Origin: JADKAV01 sp963818505
GTDB lineage: Bacteria > Actinomycetota > Actinomycetes > S36-B12 > UBA10799
Direction of reading: 5' to 3'
Length of the DNA: 64,000 nucleotides
Assembly: GCA_963818505.1 (NCBI GenBank)
Contig: CAWFSJ010000007.1
Location: 433,535 to 497,534, forward strand
Part shown: positions 51,544 through 59,320 of the stretch, one piece after another
Position numbering within the stretch: position 1 is the first letter of the stretch
Layout of the letters: each line of letters opens with the position of its first letter
Notes under the pieces: generated by a model
What the model was told of the DNA's origin: nothing
What the model saw: only the letters and a program-made list of their open reading frames with translations
The model's database searches: none
Translations under genes and position numbers: made by a program

Positions 51544-51968
51544 GCGAGCAACGTGCCCGCAAATTGGCCGACCGGATCCAGGTCATCGTGGCCGAGATGT
51601 TGGAGCGCCGGATCAAGGATCCGAGGCTGGGTTTTGTGACGGTCACCGACGTCCGGGTCACCGGCGACCTGCGGGAGGCGAGCGTGTTCTACACCGTGCT
51701 CGGCGACCAGACCGAGCGGGAGGCCAGTGCAGTGGCGTTGAAGTCGGCCACTGGGCTCATCCGCAGCGAGGTCGGCAAGCAGACCGGGATCAAGTTCACG
51801 CCCACCATCACGTTCATCGCCGATGCCGTGCCAGAGACTGCGGCGCATCTCGAGGAACTGCTGCGTGAGGCCCGCGAGCGTGACGCGGAGGTCGCCGGCC
51901 TGGCGTCCGGGGCCACCTTCGCGGGCGACCCGGACCCCTACAAGCACGACGACGACGAGGACGAGTAG
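51540..51968 (+). CDS. rbfA: Ribosome-binding factor A
   Basis: Cold-shock assembly factor for the 30S subunit, KH-like fold, 142 residues from ATG 51540. Signatures: RARKLADRIQVIVAEML, IKDPRLGFVTVTDVRVTGDL, RSEVGKQTGIKFTPTITF. The acidic tail DPDPYKHDDDEDE is common in actinobacteria. Followed 16 bases later by the palindrome array. Confidence 0.94.
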   Translation: MSEQRARKLADRIQVIVAEMLERRIKDPRLGFVTVTDVRVTGDLREASVFYTVLGDQTEREASAVALKSATGLIRSEVGKQTGIKFTPTITFIADAVPETAAHLEELLREARERDAEVAGLASGATFAGDPDPYKHDDDEDE

Positions 51969-51984
51969 TCGGGCGAAGCCGTTG

Positions 51985-52052
51985 GTTAGAGGTTGTGCTG
52001 TTGGTTAGCGAAACAACGCGTGGATTCGCTAACGAGGACCACAACCTCTAAC
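51985..52052 (+). repeat. 68-bp nested palindrome, copy 5 (array unit 1)
   Basis: Same orientation as copy 4. Outer arms 13 bp, inner arms 9 bp, loop ACAACGCGTGGA. First of three tandem units with a 133-base period. Confidence 0.9.
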
Positions 52053-52117
52053 GCGGGCCGGGTGCACGGTTCTTCGGGGCCACGAACAGAGCCCCACGGC
52101 CCACTCGGCGCCGGTTG

Positions 52118-52185
52118 GTTAGAGGTTGTGCTGTTGGTTAGCGAAACAACGCGTGGATTCGCTAACGAGGACCACAACCTCTAAC
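52118..52185 (+). repeat. 68-bp nested palindrome, copy 6 (array unit 2)
   Basis: Identical to copy 5. The 65-base spacers 52053-52117 and 52186-52250 differ from each other at only two positions, so element and spacer were duplicated together. Confidence 0.9.
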
Positions 52186-52250
52186 GCGGGCCGGGTGCAC
52201 GGTTCTTCGGGGCCACGAGCAGAGCCCCAGGGCCCACTCGGCGCCGGTTG

Positions 52251-52318
52251 GTTAGAGGTTGTGCTGTTGGTTAGCGAAACAACGCGTGGATTCGCTAACG
52301 AGGACGACAACCTCTAAC
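52251..52318 (+). repeat. 68-bp nested palindrome, copy 7 (array unit 3)
   Basis: Identical to copies 5 and 6 except one base (GACGAC for GACCAC) that introduces a mismatch in the outer stem. The following sequence keeps the spacer for about 13 bases and then diverges into the nrnA promoter. Confidence 0.9.
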
Positions 52319-52365
52319 GCGGGCCGGGTGCCGTGGACTGCAGGTCCGCGTGGGCCTGTCGCCCC

Positions 52366-52371
52366 TAGACT
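52366..52371 (+). promoter_or_regulatory. Candidate -10 of leaderless nrnA
   Basis: TAGACT ends 6 bases before GTG 52378. It sits just after the palindrome array, consistent with the array ending the upstream operon and a new transcript starting here. Confidence 0.45.
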
Positions 52372-52377
52372 CAGGGG

Positions 52378-53343
52378 GTGAACGCCACTTTCGAGCAGAT
52401 CGCCGAACACCTGCGTGCTGCGCGCAGCGTTCTTCTCGTGGCCCATGTGAGCCCGGACGCCGATGCCCTCGGGTCGACCCTGGCGACCGGGCTGGCGCTG
52501 GAGAGCATGGGAATCACGTCGCAGGTCACGTTTCCCGATGACCCCTTCGAGGTTCCTGCCTCCTTGAGGTTCCTGCCGCGGCAGGACCTCATCACCGCTA
52601 GCCACCTTGCGCGCCCCGCAGACGTTGTGATCTCCATGGATGCGTCTTCCGGGGACCGGATCGGGTCCCTACTCACGGTAGGTGAAGCCGCACCCGTGTT
52701 CATCGCCATGGACCATCACGCGAGCTTCGTCCCCTTCGCGCCGATCGCTCATGTTGACGCTGCCCGCCCGGCAACGGGACTGCTGGCACTCGACCTCATA
52801 GATGCGCTTCAAGTTGAGCTCACACCGGACATGGCCGTGTGCCTTTACGCCGCGATCAGTTCGGACACCGGGTCCTTCCGGTTCGCATCGACGACACCCG
52901 AGAGCCTGCGGGTGGCGGCACGCCTGATGGATGTGGGCATCGATTTCGCTGCAGTGGCCAAGTCGCTGTTCGACACCCGCTCCCTTGGCTTTCTGGCCAT
53001 GCAGTCAGACGCTCTGGCTGGCCTGGAGATCCGGTCGGTGGGAGCGCATAAGGTCGCCATCGTCCGGGTCGCTTGCGAGGATCGCCAGCGACACGGGATC
53101 GACTTCAGCCAGGTGGAGGCGCTCATCGACGTCGTCCGCAGCGTCGAGGGCGCTGAGGTCGCCGTCGTGCTCAAGCAGGACGACCACGGGATCTGGCGGA
53201 TCTCAAGTCGTTCCTTGGGCAGGGTGGATGTGGGCGCGGCCTGCACTGCCTGTGGCGGGGGCGGGCACCGCATGGCCGCGGGCTTCACCGGTACCGACGA
53301 CGGCGCACAGACTCTCGACTCGTTCCTGCAGGCGCTGCGGTGA
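52378..53343 (+). CDS. nrnA: DHH family phosphoesterase (NrnA / oligoribonuclease type)
   Basis: Manganese-dependent phosphoesterase that degrades nano-RNAs, pAp and often cyclic dinucleotides. The product is 321 residues from GTG 52378. DHH-domain motifs: AHVSPDADALGSTLA, VISMDAS, MDHHAS and SSDTGSFRF; the DHHA1 domain ends with GGGGHRMAAGF. In Mycobacterium the gene in this position (Rv2837c) is a bifunctional NrnA/c-di-AMP phosphodiesterase. It overlaps truB by GTGA. Confidence 0.92.
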   Translation: MNATFEQIAEHLRAARSVLLVAHVSPDADALGSTLATGLALESMGITSQVTFPDDPFEVPASLRFLPRQDLITASHLARPADVVISMDASSGDRIGSLLTVGEAAPVFIAMDHHASFVPFAPIAHVDAARPATGLLALDLIDALQVELTPDMAVCLYAAISSDTGSFRFASTTPESLRVAARLMDVGIDFAAVAKSLFDTRSLGFLAMQSDALAGLEIRSVGAHKVAIVRVACEDRQRHGIDFSQVEALIDVVRSVEGAEVAVVLKQDDHGIWRISSRSLGRVDVGAACTACGGGGHRMAAGFTGTDDGAQTLDSFLQALR

Positions 53344-54194
53344 TCTCCGGGTTCGCCCTCATCGACAAGGACCCGGGCTGGACCAGCCACGACGTGGTGG
53401 GGCGCCTGCGCCGGCTGTACGGCCAGAAGCGCGTGGGCCATGCGGGGACCCTCGACCCGATGGCTACCGGGGTTCTGGTGGTGGGGTTGGGCGAAGCGAC
53501 CCGGTTGCTGCGGTTCGTGCAAGGGCTGCCGAAGGTCTACGAGGCCACCATCCGACTGGGGGCGGGCACGCTCACCGACGATGCCGAAGGCGAGGTTCTC
53601 GCCGAACCGGGCTGGGACTGTGACCCCGCAGGTCTGGCGCAAGCGGTGCTAGGTCTGACCGGGGACATCCTGCAGGTACCAAGCGCGGTGTCCGCGATCA
53701 AGGTGGACGGCCAGCGTTCCTATGCCCGTGTACGCAAGGGGGAGCAGGTGGAACTGCAGCCGCGTCGCGTGCAAATCGAGCGTTTCGAGGTGCAGGGTGC
53801 GCCGCGCCAGACCGGCCACTGCACTGACATCGATGTGGTCGTCGAGTGCAGCTCGGGAACCTACATCCGGGCCCTTGCTCGCGATCTCGGTGCAGCACTG
53901 GGAAGTGCCGGACACCTCACAGCGTTGCGCCGCACAGCGATCGGGCCCATCCCGGTCGCTGACTGTGTGCGACTGGGCGAAGAACCGCCCGCGGTGACGC
54001 AGACCTCGCAGATGATGACGAAGATCCTGCCCGTGACGAGAGTGGATGAAGCCGACGCCCGCGCAGTTCGCCACGGTCTCCCGCCGGCGATGCAGGAGGG
54101 GATACGACTGGTCGTGGATGAAGCCGGCGAATGGGTGTCAGTGGTGCAAACGACCTCCGGGCGAACGTCGATCCTGGTCAACCGGCCTACGTGA
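53340..54194 (+). CDS. truB: tRNA pseudouridine55 synthase TruB
   Basis: Makes pseudouridine 55 in the T-loop of tRNAs. The product is 284 residues from GTG 53340. The catalytic Asp39 is in HAGTLDPMATGVL; further motifs are YEATIRLG, QVPSAVSAIKVDGQRSYARVR and CSSGTYIRALARDLG. The C-terminal PUA-like region is short. It overlaps the end of the minus-strand glycosidase gene by 8 bases. Confidence 0.95.
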   Translation: MISGFALIDKDPGWTSHDVVGRLRRLYGQKRVGHAGTLDPMATGVLVVGLGEATRLLRFVQGLPKVYEATIRLGAGTLTDDAEGEVLAEPGWDCDPAGLAQAVLGLTGDILQVPSAVSAIKVDGQRSYARVRKGEQVELQPRRVQIERFEVQGAPRQTGHCTDIDVVVECSSGTYIRALARDLGAALGSAGHLTALRRTAIGPIPVADCVRLGEEPPAVTQTSQMMTKILPVTRVDEADARAVRHGLPPAMQEGIRLVVDEAGEWVSVVQTTSGRTSILVNRPT

Positions 54195-55509
54195 GCCCAT
54201 CCACCACTACCCGGCGTTCAAGGCCGGGAGCCACCACCTGCAGTGATGAGGCGGCGCGCCTGACGACTGCACGTCCGCGGCGGTTTGTGTGAAGTCGCCC
54301 GATCGTCTGCCATCCGCCGCGTCCGAGTCGCTTGATCGCCAGACGCACGCGAGTGGCCGGGGTAACTGCCACAGTGATGCGACTGGAGGTACTCGCCACC
54401 ACCCGCAGTGCGGAGCGGGGTTTCTTCTTGGGCTTGGTGGTCGCCGTGGGCGTCGGGGTGGGTGAGGGGCCCACCGTCGGTGTCCCACCGACCAGCGCGG
54501 CTTGTTCGCGGAAGGCAGCCAGGGAGTCCGCAGAGGAGTCGATGCGCCAATCGCGTTCCTTCGTCTCGTGGAACCACACCAGGGCGCTGACGCGGGGGAA
54601 CGCCGTGCTCGTGAAGGCCTCGTTGATCCACTGCCCCTTGCTGGCCCCGGGCAGGATGGCGGCGCCGTCGTTGACGCTGGGTTCGCGAGAGGCGAACTCG
54701 CAGATCCAAACCGGCAGGCCGGGATCCAAAGATGTGAGGATCGAGTACATGGGCCCGAAGATCGTGTTGAAACTCTGCCAAGGCGCCGGGCCGCCGCCCC
54801 AGTTGTAGCCGTCGATGCCCATCACATCGACGTAACCGGCGCCGGGCCACAACTGCCGGACGTCCGCGGTTCCCTCGTAGGTCGCCGCGTACGGGTTGAA
54901 CACCCACTTGATGTTCGAACCGCCGGCGGCGCGCACCGTATCCACGACGTGCTTCCAGGCGTCGCGGAACTGCGCCGGGGTCCCACCGTTCGGGCGGTCT
55001 GCGGATGCGGTCGGCATGAACGTCTGCCAGTCGCCGTTCATCTCCGGCCAGGGCCGCACGTACAGCGCGTAGGGATAGGTCGAGGCGAGCCGGCCGATGG
55101 TGCGCAGGTAGTCGTCGTGGCGCCCCTGGGTCCAGTCGGTGAATCGGGTGTCGCCCATGTCCCACGAGATCAGCACATCGCGCTTGCCCCCGGCCGCGAA
55201 GCCCCTTTCGATGTCGGTGGGGAACCAGTCACCGAACCCGTAGAAGTACGAGGCGATGTCGAAGGGGCGCCCCACCGTGGTTTCCAGGTCCGTCAGGACC
55301 TGTGGATCCGCGACCATCGGTTTGACCCAGGCGCCGAGGCGGACGTGGCTGCGCAAGGGAGTTGCCGCATCGCCGGGGGCCGAGGGTGCTGCCAGGGAGG
55401 CCAGAACGGCCATCACGCTGACGGCGCAGACAGCCACGAGCCGACCCTTCACACCGAGAACATCGGCACTCAGGACGGGCCGACTGAGGTTCTGCGGCCT
55501 GTTATCCAC
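54187..55509 (-). CDS. Secreted GH26-like glycosidase (beta-mannanase fold)
   Basis: 440 residues from GTG 55509. A signal or anchor helix (about 22-45) is followed by a TIM barrel. Acid/base E156 in YVRPWPEMNGDW and nucleophile E271 in LPVWICEFAS fit the GH26 pattern, as do VFNPYAATYEG and VMGIDGYNWG. A Pro/Thr-rich linker (PTVGPSPTPTPTAT) leads to a basic C-terminal beta module of about 85 residues. Substrate may be a mannan or another beta-1,4 or beta-1,3 glycan. It lies beside a polysaccharide synthase and a sortase. Confidence 0.8.
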   Translation of the reverse strand: MDNRPQNLSRPVLSADVLGVKGRLVAVCAVSVMAVLASLAAPSAPGDAATPLRSHVRLGAWVKPMVADPQVLTDLETTVGRPFDIASYFYGFGDWFPTDIERGFAAGGKRDVLISWDMGDTRFTDWTQGRHDDYLRTIGRLASTYPYALYVRPWPEMNGDWQTFMPTASADRPNGGTPAQFRDAWKHVVDTVRAAGGSNIKWVFNPYAATYEGTADVRQLWPGAGYVDVMGIDGYNWGGGPAPWQSFNTIFGPMYSILTSLDPGLPVWICEFASREPSVNDGAAILPGASKGQWINEAFTSTAFPRVSALVWFHETKERDWRIDSSADSLAAFREQAALVGGTPTVGPSPTPTPTATTKPKKKPRSALRVVASTSSRITVAVTPATRVRLAIKRLGRGGWQTIGRLHTNRRGRAVVRRAASSLQVVAPGLERRVVVDGLT

Positions 55510-55724
55510 GCCCCTTTCCTACTCCTCAACCAGCTCAGATGTTGCGATATGCGACCAACCCGCCACCACGGGTGACAATTGCGCCTTCCTTGACGTGACC
55601 TTGATCGCAAATTGATCTACAACGCTTGAAGCATCCACGGCTTGCCGCGACCATTGAATTGGGAACGAAATCCGTGGCGTGAAGGCCCGGATGGAATCGA
55701 ATCAGTAGTTTGGGGTGAATTTCT

Positions 55725-55880
55725 ATGTACAACAACGCAATCGCAGGTGCCGCTCCGGCTGGAGCCGGCATCCTGGCTGCCACAGGACCGGGAATGGCCC
55801 TGTGGATCTTCCTCGCCGGCTTCGCGCTCCTCGCGACCGGCATCGCCGTCTCTCGCATCATTCCGAAGGCTCAGGCCTGA
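55725..55880 (+). CDS. 51-residue membrane peptide with LAATG sortase signal
   Basis: ATG 55725 to TGA 55880, preceded by GGGGTGA at about 7 bases. The N-terminus is Ala/Gly-rich (MYNNAIAGAAPAGAGI), followed by LAATG at 17-21, one hydrophobic helix (about 24-42) and the basic tail SRIIPKAQA. That order (LAxTG, helix, positive charges) is a class E sortase sorting signal, and a sortase lies 1.3 kb away. Positive charges at the C-terminus predict an outside N-terminus. Cleavage would release a 20-residue peptide for attachment. There is no separate signal peptide. It could instead be a plain small membrane protein. Confidence 0.65.
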   Translation: MYNNAIAGAAPAGAGILAATGPGMALWIFLAGFALLATGIAVSRIIPKAQA

Positions 55881-55930
55881 CCTCTCTGCACCAACGGCAA
55901 CCCTCGTCACCCTCAACCCTCAAGGACACG

Positions 55931-57046
55931 ATGAGCACCCTCGCTGTGCGTTCGCACGCCAATCTGTTGACCGCGGGCCTGCCCGCTCCGGTGCGCAGGT
56001 TGATCGTCGTGGTGCCCGCACACAACGAGGGCACACAGATCGGCGCGACGATCGAAGCGCTGCAGCATCAGTCGCTTGTGCCGGATCTCATCGTCGTGGC
56101 GGCGGACAACTGCACCGACGACACGGTCGAGGTTGCGCTGTCCTTCGAAGGTGTGCGGGTCGTCGAAACCGTGGACAACCTGCACAAGAAGGGTGGAGCG
56201 CTCAACCAGGTCATCGAGCTGCTCACAGAAGAAGGTGAGCTCGACCCGGCCGACGCATTGCTCGTTCAGGATGCGGACTCGGTGCTGGACCACGAGTTCC
56301 TGCACACAGCGGTCCTGCGGCTGGCCCAGGGCGACGTCGGGGGCGTCGGTGGCACGTTCTTCGGCCAGCCCGGCGGTGGCCTGGTTGGGATGTTCCAGCG
56401 CAACGAGTACGCGCGATACGCCCGTGACGTCGGTCGGCTCAAGGGCAAGGTGCTGGTGCTGACCGGTACCGCGACCGTTTTCCGCGTCGGCGTCATGCAG
56501 CACGTCGCCCTTGAACGCGGGAGCAGTCTGCCGGGGGAGCAGGGGCAGGTCTACGACACCCACGTCCTGACCGAGGACAACGAGTTGACCCTCGCGCTCA
56601 TGCACCTCGGCTACGAGATCATCTCGCCGCTTGGATGCCGGCTCACCACAGAAGTCATGGGCACATGGGGCGACCTCGCCAAGCAGCGGCTTCGCTGGAA
56701 GCGTGGGGCACTGGAGAACTTGGTGGACTACGGTTTCACCCGGATCACATTGTCCTACTGGGGCAGGCAGTTGCTGAGCTTCCTAGGTGTGATCGTGATC
56801 TTCACCTACCTGTCGACTCTGGCCTACTCGTTCTTGGTCGTGGGGCACGTGAGCCTGCAGCCGATCTGGATGGCTGTGACCGCGATCTTTGTCGTCGAGC
56901 GGGTGGTGACAGTGCGTTCACGCGGGTGGCTCCAAATGGCAATCGCCTCAACCATTGTGATCGAGATGATCTACGACCTGTTCCTGCAAACGGTCCAGGC
57001 TCGAGCCTTCTTCCAGGCGGCGATCGGTGCCGAGCGCAAGTGGTAG
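55931..57046 (+). CDS. Processive family 2 glycosyltransferase, membrane-bound
   Basis: 371 residues from ATG 55931 (AAGGA upstream). The GT2 domain comes first: VVVPAHNEGTQIGATI, DNCTDDT, LLVQDADSVLDHEFL and LTEDNELTLAL, then QRLRW (QxxRW), the mark of processive synthases such as cellulose, hyaluronan or PNAG synthases. Three or four C-terminal membrane helices follow (from about 285). No BcsB-like or PgaD-like partner is present. It lies 50 bases after the LAATG peptide gene, likely one transcript. The product polysaccharide cannot be told from sequence. Confidence 0.85.
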   Translation: MSTLAVRSHANLLTAGLPAPVRRLIVVVPAHNEGTQIGATIEALQHQSLVPDLIVVAADNCTDDTVEVALSFEGVRVVETVDNLHKKGGALNQVIELLTEEGELDPADALLVQDADSVLDHEFLHTAVLRLAQGDVGGVGGTFFGQPGGGLVGMFQRNEYARYARDVGRLKGKVLVLTGTATVFRVGVMQHVALERGSSLPGEQGQVYDTHVLTEDNELTLALMHLGYEIISPLGCRLTTEVMGTWGDLAKQRLRWKRGALENLVDYGFTRITLSYWGRQLLSFLGVIVIFTYLSTLAYSFLVVGHVSLQPIWMAVTAIFVVERVVTVRSRGWLQMAIASTIVIEMIYDLFLQTVQARAFFQAAIGAERKW

Positions 57047-57208
57047 GACGCCGGAGGCCACGGTCACGTCGTTAATGCCCAAGGCCACTTCCAGCCAAGG
57101 GAACACCCAGCCGAACAACACCACTATCGACACCGCGATCAGAGCTGCACACTGCAGGGCCTTGGCCCAGGCCGGACCGGGGAGCCGGCGCCACAGCCAG
57201 CTGTACAT
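56948..57208 (-). CDS. Small membrane protein encoded next to sortase
   Basis: 86 residues from ATG 57208, whose first base is the last base of the sortase stop (TGATG), so translation is coupled. It starts MYSWLWRRLPGPAWAKALQ, then one membrane helix (LIAVSIVVLFGWVFPWLEV) and GINDVTV. As I recall, this is the small protein that regularly accompanies class E sortases in actinobacteria, where it usually ends at about NDVTV. Here the tail runs about 35 residues further and overlaps the glycosyltransferase gene by 99 bases in antisense. Function unknown. Confidence 0.75.
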   Translation of the reverse strand: MYSWLWRRLPGPAWAKALQCAALIAVSIVVLFGWVFPWLEVALGINDVTVASGVLPLALGTDRRLEEGSSLDRLQEQVVDHLDHNG

Positions 57209-57849
57209 CAGGTCATCTCCGGTCTGGTGCGACTCGTCGACTCCAGAACGCCCCACCAGATCCAGCGCTGGGTCGACGCCCACCGCGGGTGGCATGTGGT
57301 CAGGGTCAGCACGGCCTCGGCCCCGAGTTCGTCCGGGATCCGTTCGCCGATGACCCAGGCGTCCGTGGGCGACACGATCTGGTCGCGGACCAGGCGGTAG
57401 GTGTACCAGGCCCCCGGCATCCGGATGTAGACCCGGTCGCCTCGCTCGAGCCGGTCGACGAAGCGTAGCGGCTCGCCATGGGTCGCACGGTGGGCCGCGA
57501 GTGCGGAATTGCCCGGCTGGCCCGGCAATGGCGTAGCCGGATAGTGGCCGAAGCCTTTGGCCAGTTGTGCCGAGTCCACTCCCTGCAGGATTGGCTCGCC
57601 CCACACGTCGTCGCGCAGGCGCGGGATGTAGATGAGTCCGAACGCCTTCCCGGGTTCGATCCGCACTGCGGCGGCGCTGTCGAGGCTGGCTTCCAGGTTC
57701 TTCGCGGTGGCCGCGGCCGCCCGGTCGGCTGTGGTGTTCGTCCAGAACAACAGGTAGACCGCGAACGCGACGGCCAGCACCCCGGCGGTGATCAGGACAT
57801 CGGCCACCACTGCGGCCGACCTCTGCAGGAACGTGCGATCCACCCGCAC
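57208..57849 (-). CDS. srtE: Class E sortase
   Basis: Transpeptidase that joins LAxTG proteins to the cell wall. 213 residues from GTG 57849. One membrane helix (about 12-36) anchors it. The catalytic set is H120 (ALAAHRATHG), C186 (TLTTCHPRW) and R195. IPRLRDDVWGEPILQGVD and PGQPGNSALAAHR are typical of SrtE. Streptomyces SrtE enzymes prefer LAxTG, which fits the LAATG of the small peptide at 55725-55880. It is divergent from ribF, with 65 bases between. Confidence 0.9.
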   Translation of the reverse strand: MRVDRTFLQRSAAVVADVLITAGVLAVAFAVYLLFWTNTTADRAAAATAKNLEASLDSAAAVRIEPGKAFGLIYIPRLRDDVWGEPILQGVDSAQLAKGFGHYPATPLPGQPGNSALAAHRATHGEPLRFVDRLERGDRVYIRMPGAWYTYRLVRDQIVSPTDAWVIGERIPDELGAEAVLTLTTCHPRWASTQRWIWWGVLESTSRTRPEMT

Positions 57850-57914
57850 ATTGTGGCCCCTCGGGCGGTCGGGCAGCGCGCGGACGTCTTGGCGGCGTCT
57901 GGCAAGGTAGGGAC

Positions 57915-58781
57915 GTGCCTTCAGGATCCGCGGTGACCATCGGGGTCTTCGACGGGGTCCATGTCGGCCATCAAAGCGTGATCGGTCATTGCGTGCAGGT
58001 GGCCCAGGATGCTGGCCTGCGTGCCGTCGCGGTGACCTTCGACCCCAACCCTTTGGAAGTGCTGCGTCCTGAGCATGCGCCCACCCGGTTGTGCTCCGTG
58101 TCCAGGCGACTGGGCTTCATCGAGCAGGTGGGTGTGCACACCGTGGAGGTGCTGGCGTTTTCCCCGGCGATGGCCGCGATGAGTGCCCAGGAGTTCATCG
58201 AGGAGATCCTGCTCGAGCGGTTGAGTGCCCAGCACGTGGTGATCGGTGAGGGCTTCCGGTTCGGTCACAAGGCCCAAGGAACGGCTGCCACATTGCGCGA
58301 AGCCGGTTTGACCGTCGATGAGTTCGGCCTTGTCGGGGGTGGCGACCCGGTTTCCTCCACCCGCGTTCGGGCGGCGATCGCGGCTGGCGACGTGGCTGTG
58401 GCGGCACGGATGCTCAACCGTCCCCCCGAACTGGAGGGGGTGGTCGTCACCGGGTATAAGCGCGGGCGCGACCTGGGGTTCCCCACTGCCAACATCCAGG
58501 CGCACCTGCTGGCCGCGATCCCGGCCGACGGGGTCTACGCCGGCACCGCGGTGGTGGGTGAGGATGCCCACCGGGCCGCCATCTCCATCGGAACCAACCC
58601 GACCTTCGAGGCGCAGCCCCGCACCGTCGAGGCGTATCTTTTGGACTTCGACGCCGACCTGTACGGCCGCGATCTGCGCCTTGAGTTCCGCAGCCGTCTG
58701 CGCGACACACTTGCCTTCGATTCAGTCGACGCCCTCGTGGAGCAGATGCATCAGGACGTCGAGGCGACCAGGAGGGCCTGA
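57915..58781 (+). CDS. ribF: Bifunctional riboflavin kinase / FAD synthetase
   Basis: Makes FMN and then FAD. 288 residues from GTG 57915. The N-terminal FMN adenylyltransferase domain shows TIGVFDGVHVGHQ and VVIGEGFRFGHKAQGTAATL; the C-terminal kinase domain shows GVVVTGYKRGRDLGFPTANI and AAISIGTNPTFE. The N-terminus is about 15 residues shorter than in many homologues, but the nucleotide motif is intact. ribF-rpsO-pnp is the conserved order. Confidence 0.94.
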   Translation: MPSGSAVTIGVFDGVHVGHQSVIGHCVQVAQDAGLRAVAVTFDPNPLEVLRPEHAPTRLCSVSRRLGFIEQVGVHTVEVLAFSPAMAAMSAQEFIEEILLERLSAQHVVIGEGFRFGHKAQGTAATLREAGLTVDEFGLVGGGDPVSSTRVRAAIAAGDVAVAARMLNRPPELEGVVVTGYKRGRDLGFPTANIQAHLLAAIPADGVYAGTAVVGEDAHRAAISIGTNPTFEAQPRTVEAYLLDFDADLYGRDLRLEFRSRLRDTLAFDSVDALVEQMHQDVEATRRA

Positions 58782-58817
58782 ACAACCGACGCGCGACCGG
58801 CTGTCAGGCCCACCCGC

Positions 58818-58823
58818 TACACT
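58818..58823 (+). promoter_or_regulatory. Candidate -10 of rpsO
   Basis: TACACT in CCCGCTACACTGGGAGG, 72 bases before the rpsO start. A leader of about 65 bases would follow. No clear -35 is seen. Confidence 0.45.
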
Positions 58824-58895
58824 GGGAGGACGGTTACTGAACGGACGCTCGGTAACCGCCATGTTGTTGCGTCCGCGTAGATTCAAGGATTGTCA

Positions 58896-59159
58896 ATGGA
58901 CACTGCCACCAAGCAGAAGATCATCAGTGATTACGCCACGGTCGAAGGCGACACCGGAAGCCCTGAGGTGCAGGTTGCACTTCTGAGCCACCGGATCTCG
59001 CACCTCACCGAGCACCTGAAGGAGCACAAGCACGACCACCACAGCCGCCGCGGATTGCTGCTGCTCGTCGGACGTCGTCGCCGCCTGCTCGACTACCTGG
59101 CCCGCACCGACATCGAGCGTTACCGTTCGCTGATCGCACGGCTCGGTATCCGTCGATGA
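58896..59159 (+). CDS. rpsO: 30S ribosomal protein S15
   Basis: uS15, 87 residues after removal of the upstream TTG start; ATG 58896 is 7 bases after AAGGA. Core motifs: GDTGSPEVQVALLSHRI, EHLKEHKHDHHSRRGLL and GRRRRLLDYLARTDIERY, which bind 16S rRNA h22. It is followed by a strong hairpin before pnp. Confidence 0.96.
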   Translation: MDTATKQKIISDYATVEGDTGSPEVQVALLSHRISHLTEHLKEHKHDHHSRRGLLLLVGRRRRLLDYLARTDIERYRSLIARLGIRR

Positions 59160-59167
59160 CCTCGTGA

Positions 59168-59199
59168 GCGCTGGGGACGGCAACCGTCGTTCCCAGCGC
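59168..59199 (+). terminator. rpsO-pnp intergenic hairpin
   Basis: Arms 59168-59181 and 59186-59199 pair over 14 positions (two G-U pairs) with loop AACC; no T-tract. In E. coli and Streptomyces an RNase III-cut hairpin between rpsO and pnp controls pnp, so this may be a processing site as well as an attenuator. Confidence 0.65.
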
Positions 59200-59320
59200 C
59201 ACACACCACCCCACACGGGGCTGCCTGGAAAGCCTCGGTCCTCGGTGGTGATGACCCGCGATGCGGGTCGTCTCGATCGAAGACCGGCACGGGTGGCCCC
59301 CTGACACAGAAGGAGGGCCC

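Noticed and set aside
51986..52317. Short reading frames within the 68-bp repeats (products ending FANEDHNL or starting with a CCWLAKQ-like stretch)
   Set aside because: They follow the repeat on both strands and in several frames, have no ribosome site, and end at the TAA inside CCTCTAAC; artefacts of the repeat sequence.
51985..52318. CRISPR-like array
   Set aside because: The repeat unit is a 68-bp inverted repeat and the spacers are nearly identical to each other; no cas genes. It is a tandem duplication.
55560..55724. TTGACG promoter for the LAATG peptide gene
   Set aside because: A TTGACG at 55590 has no convincing -10 at 17-18 bases; not listed.
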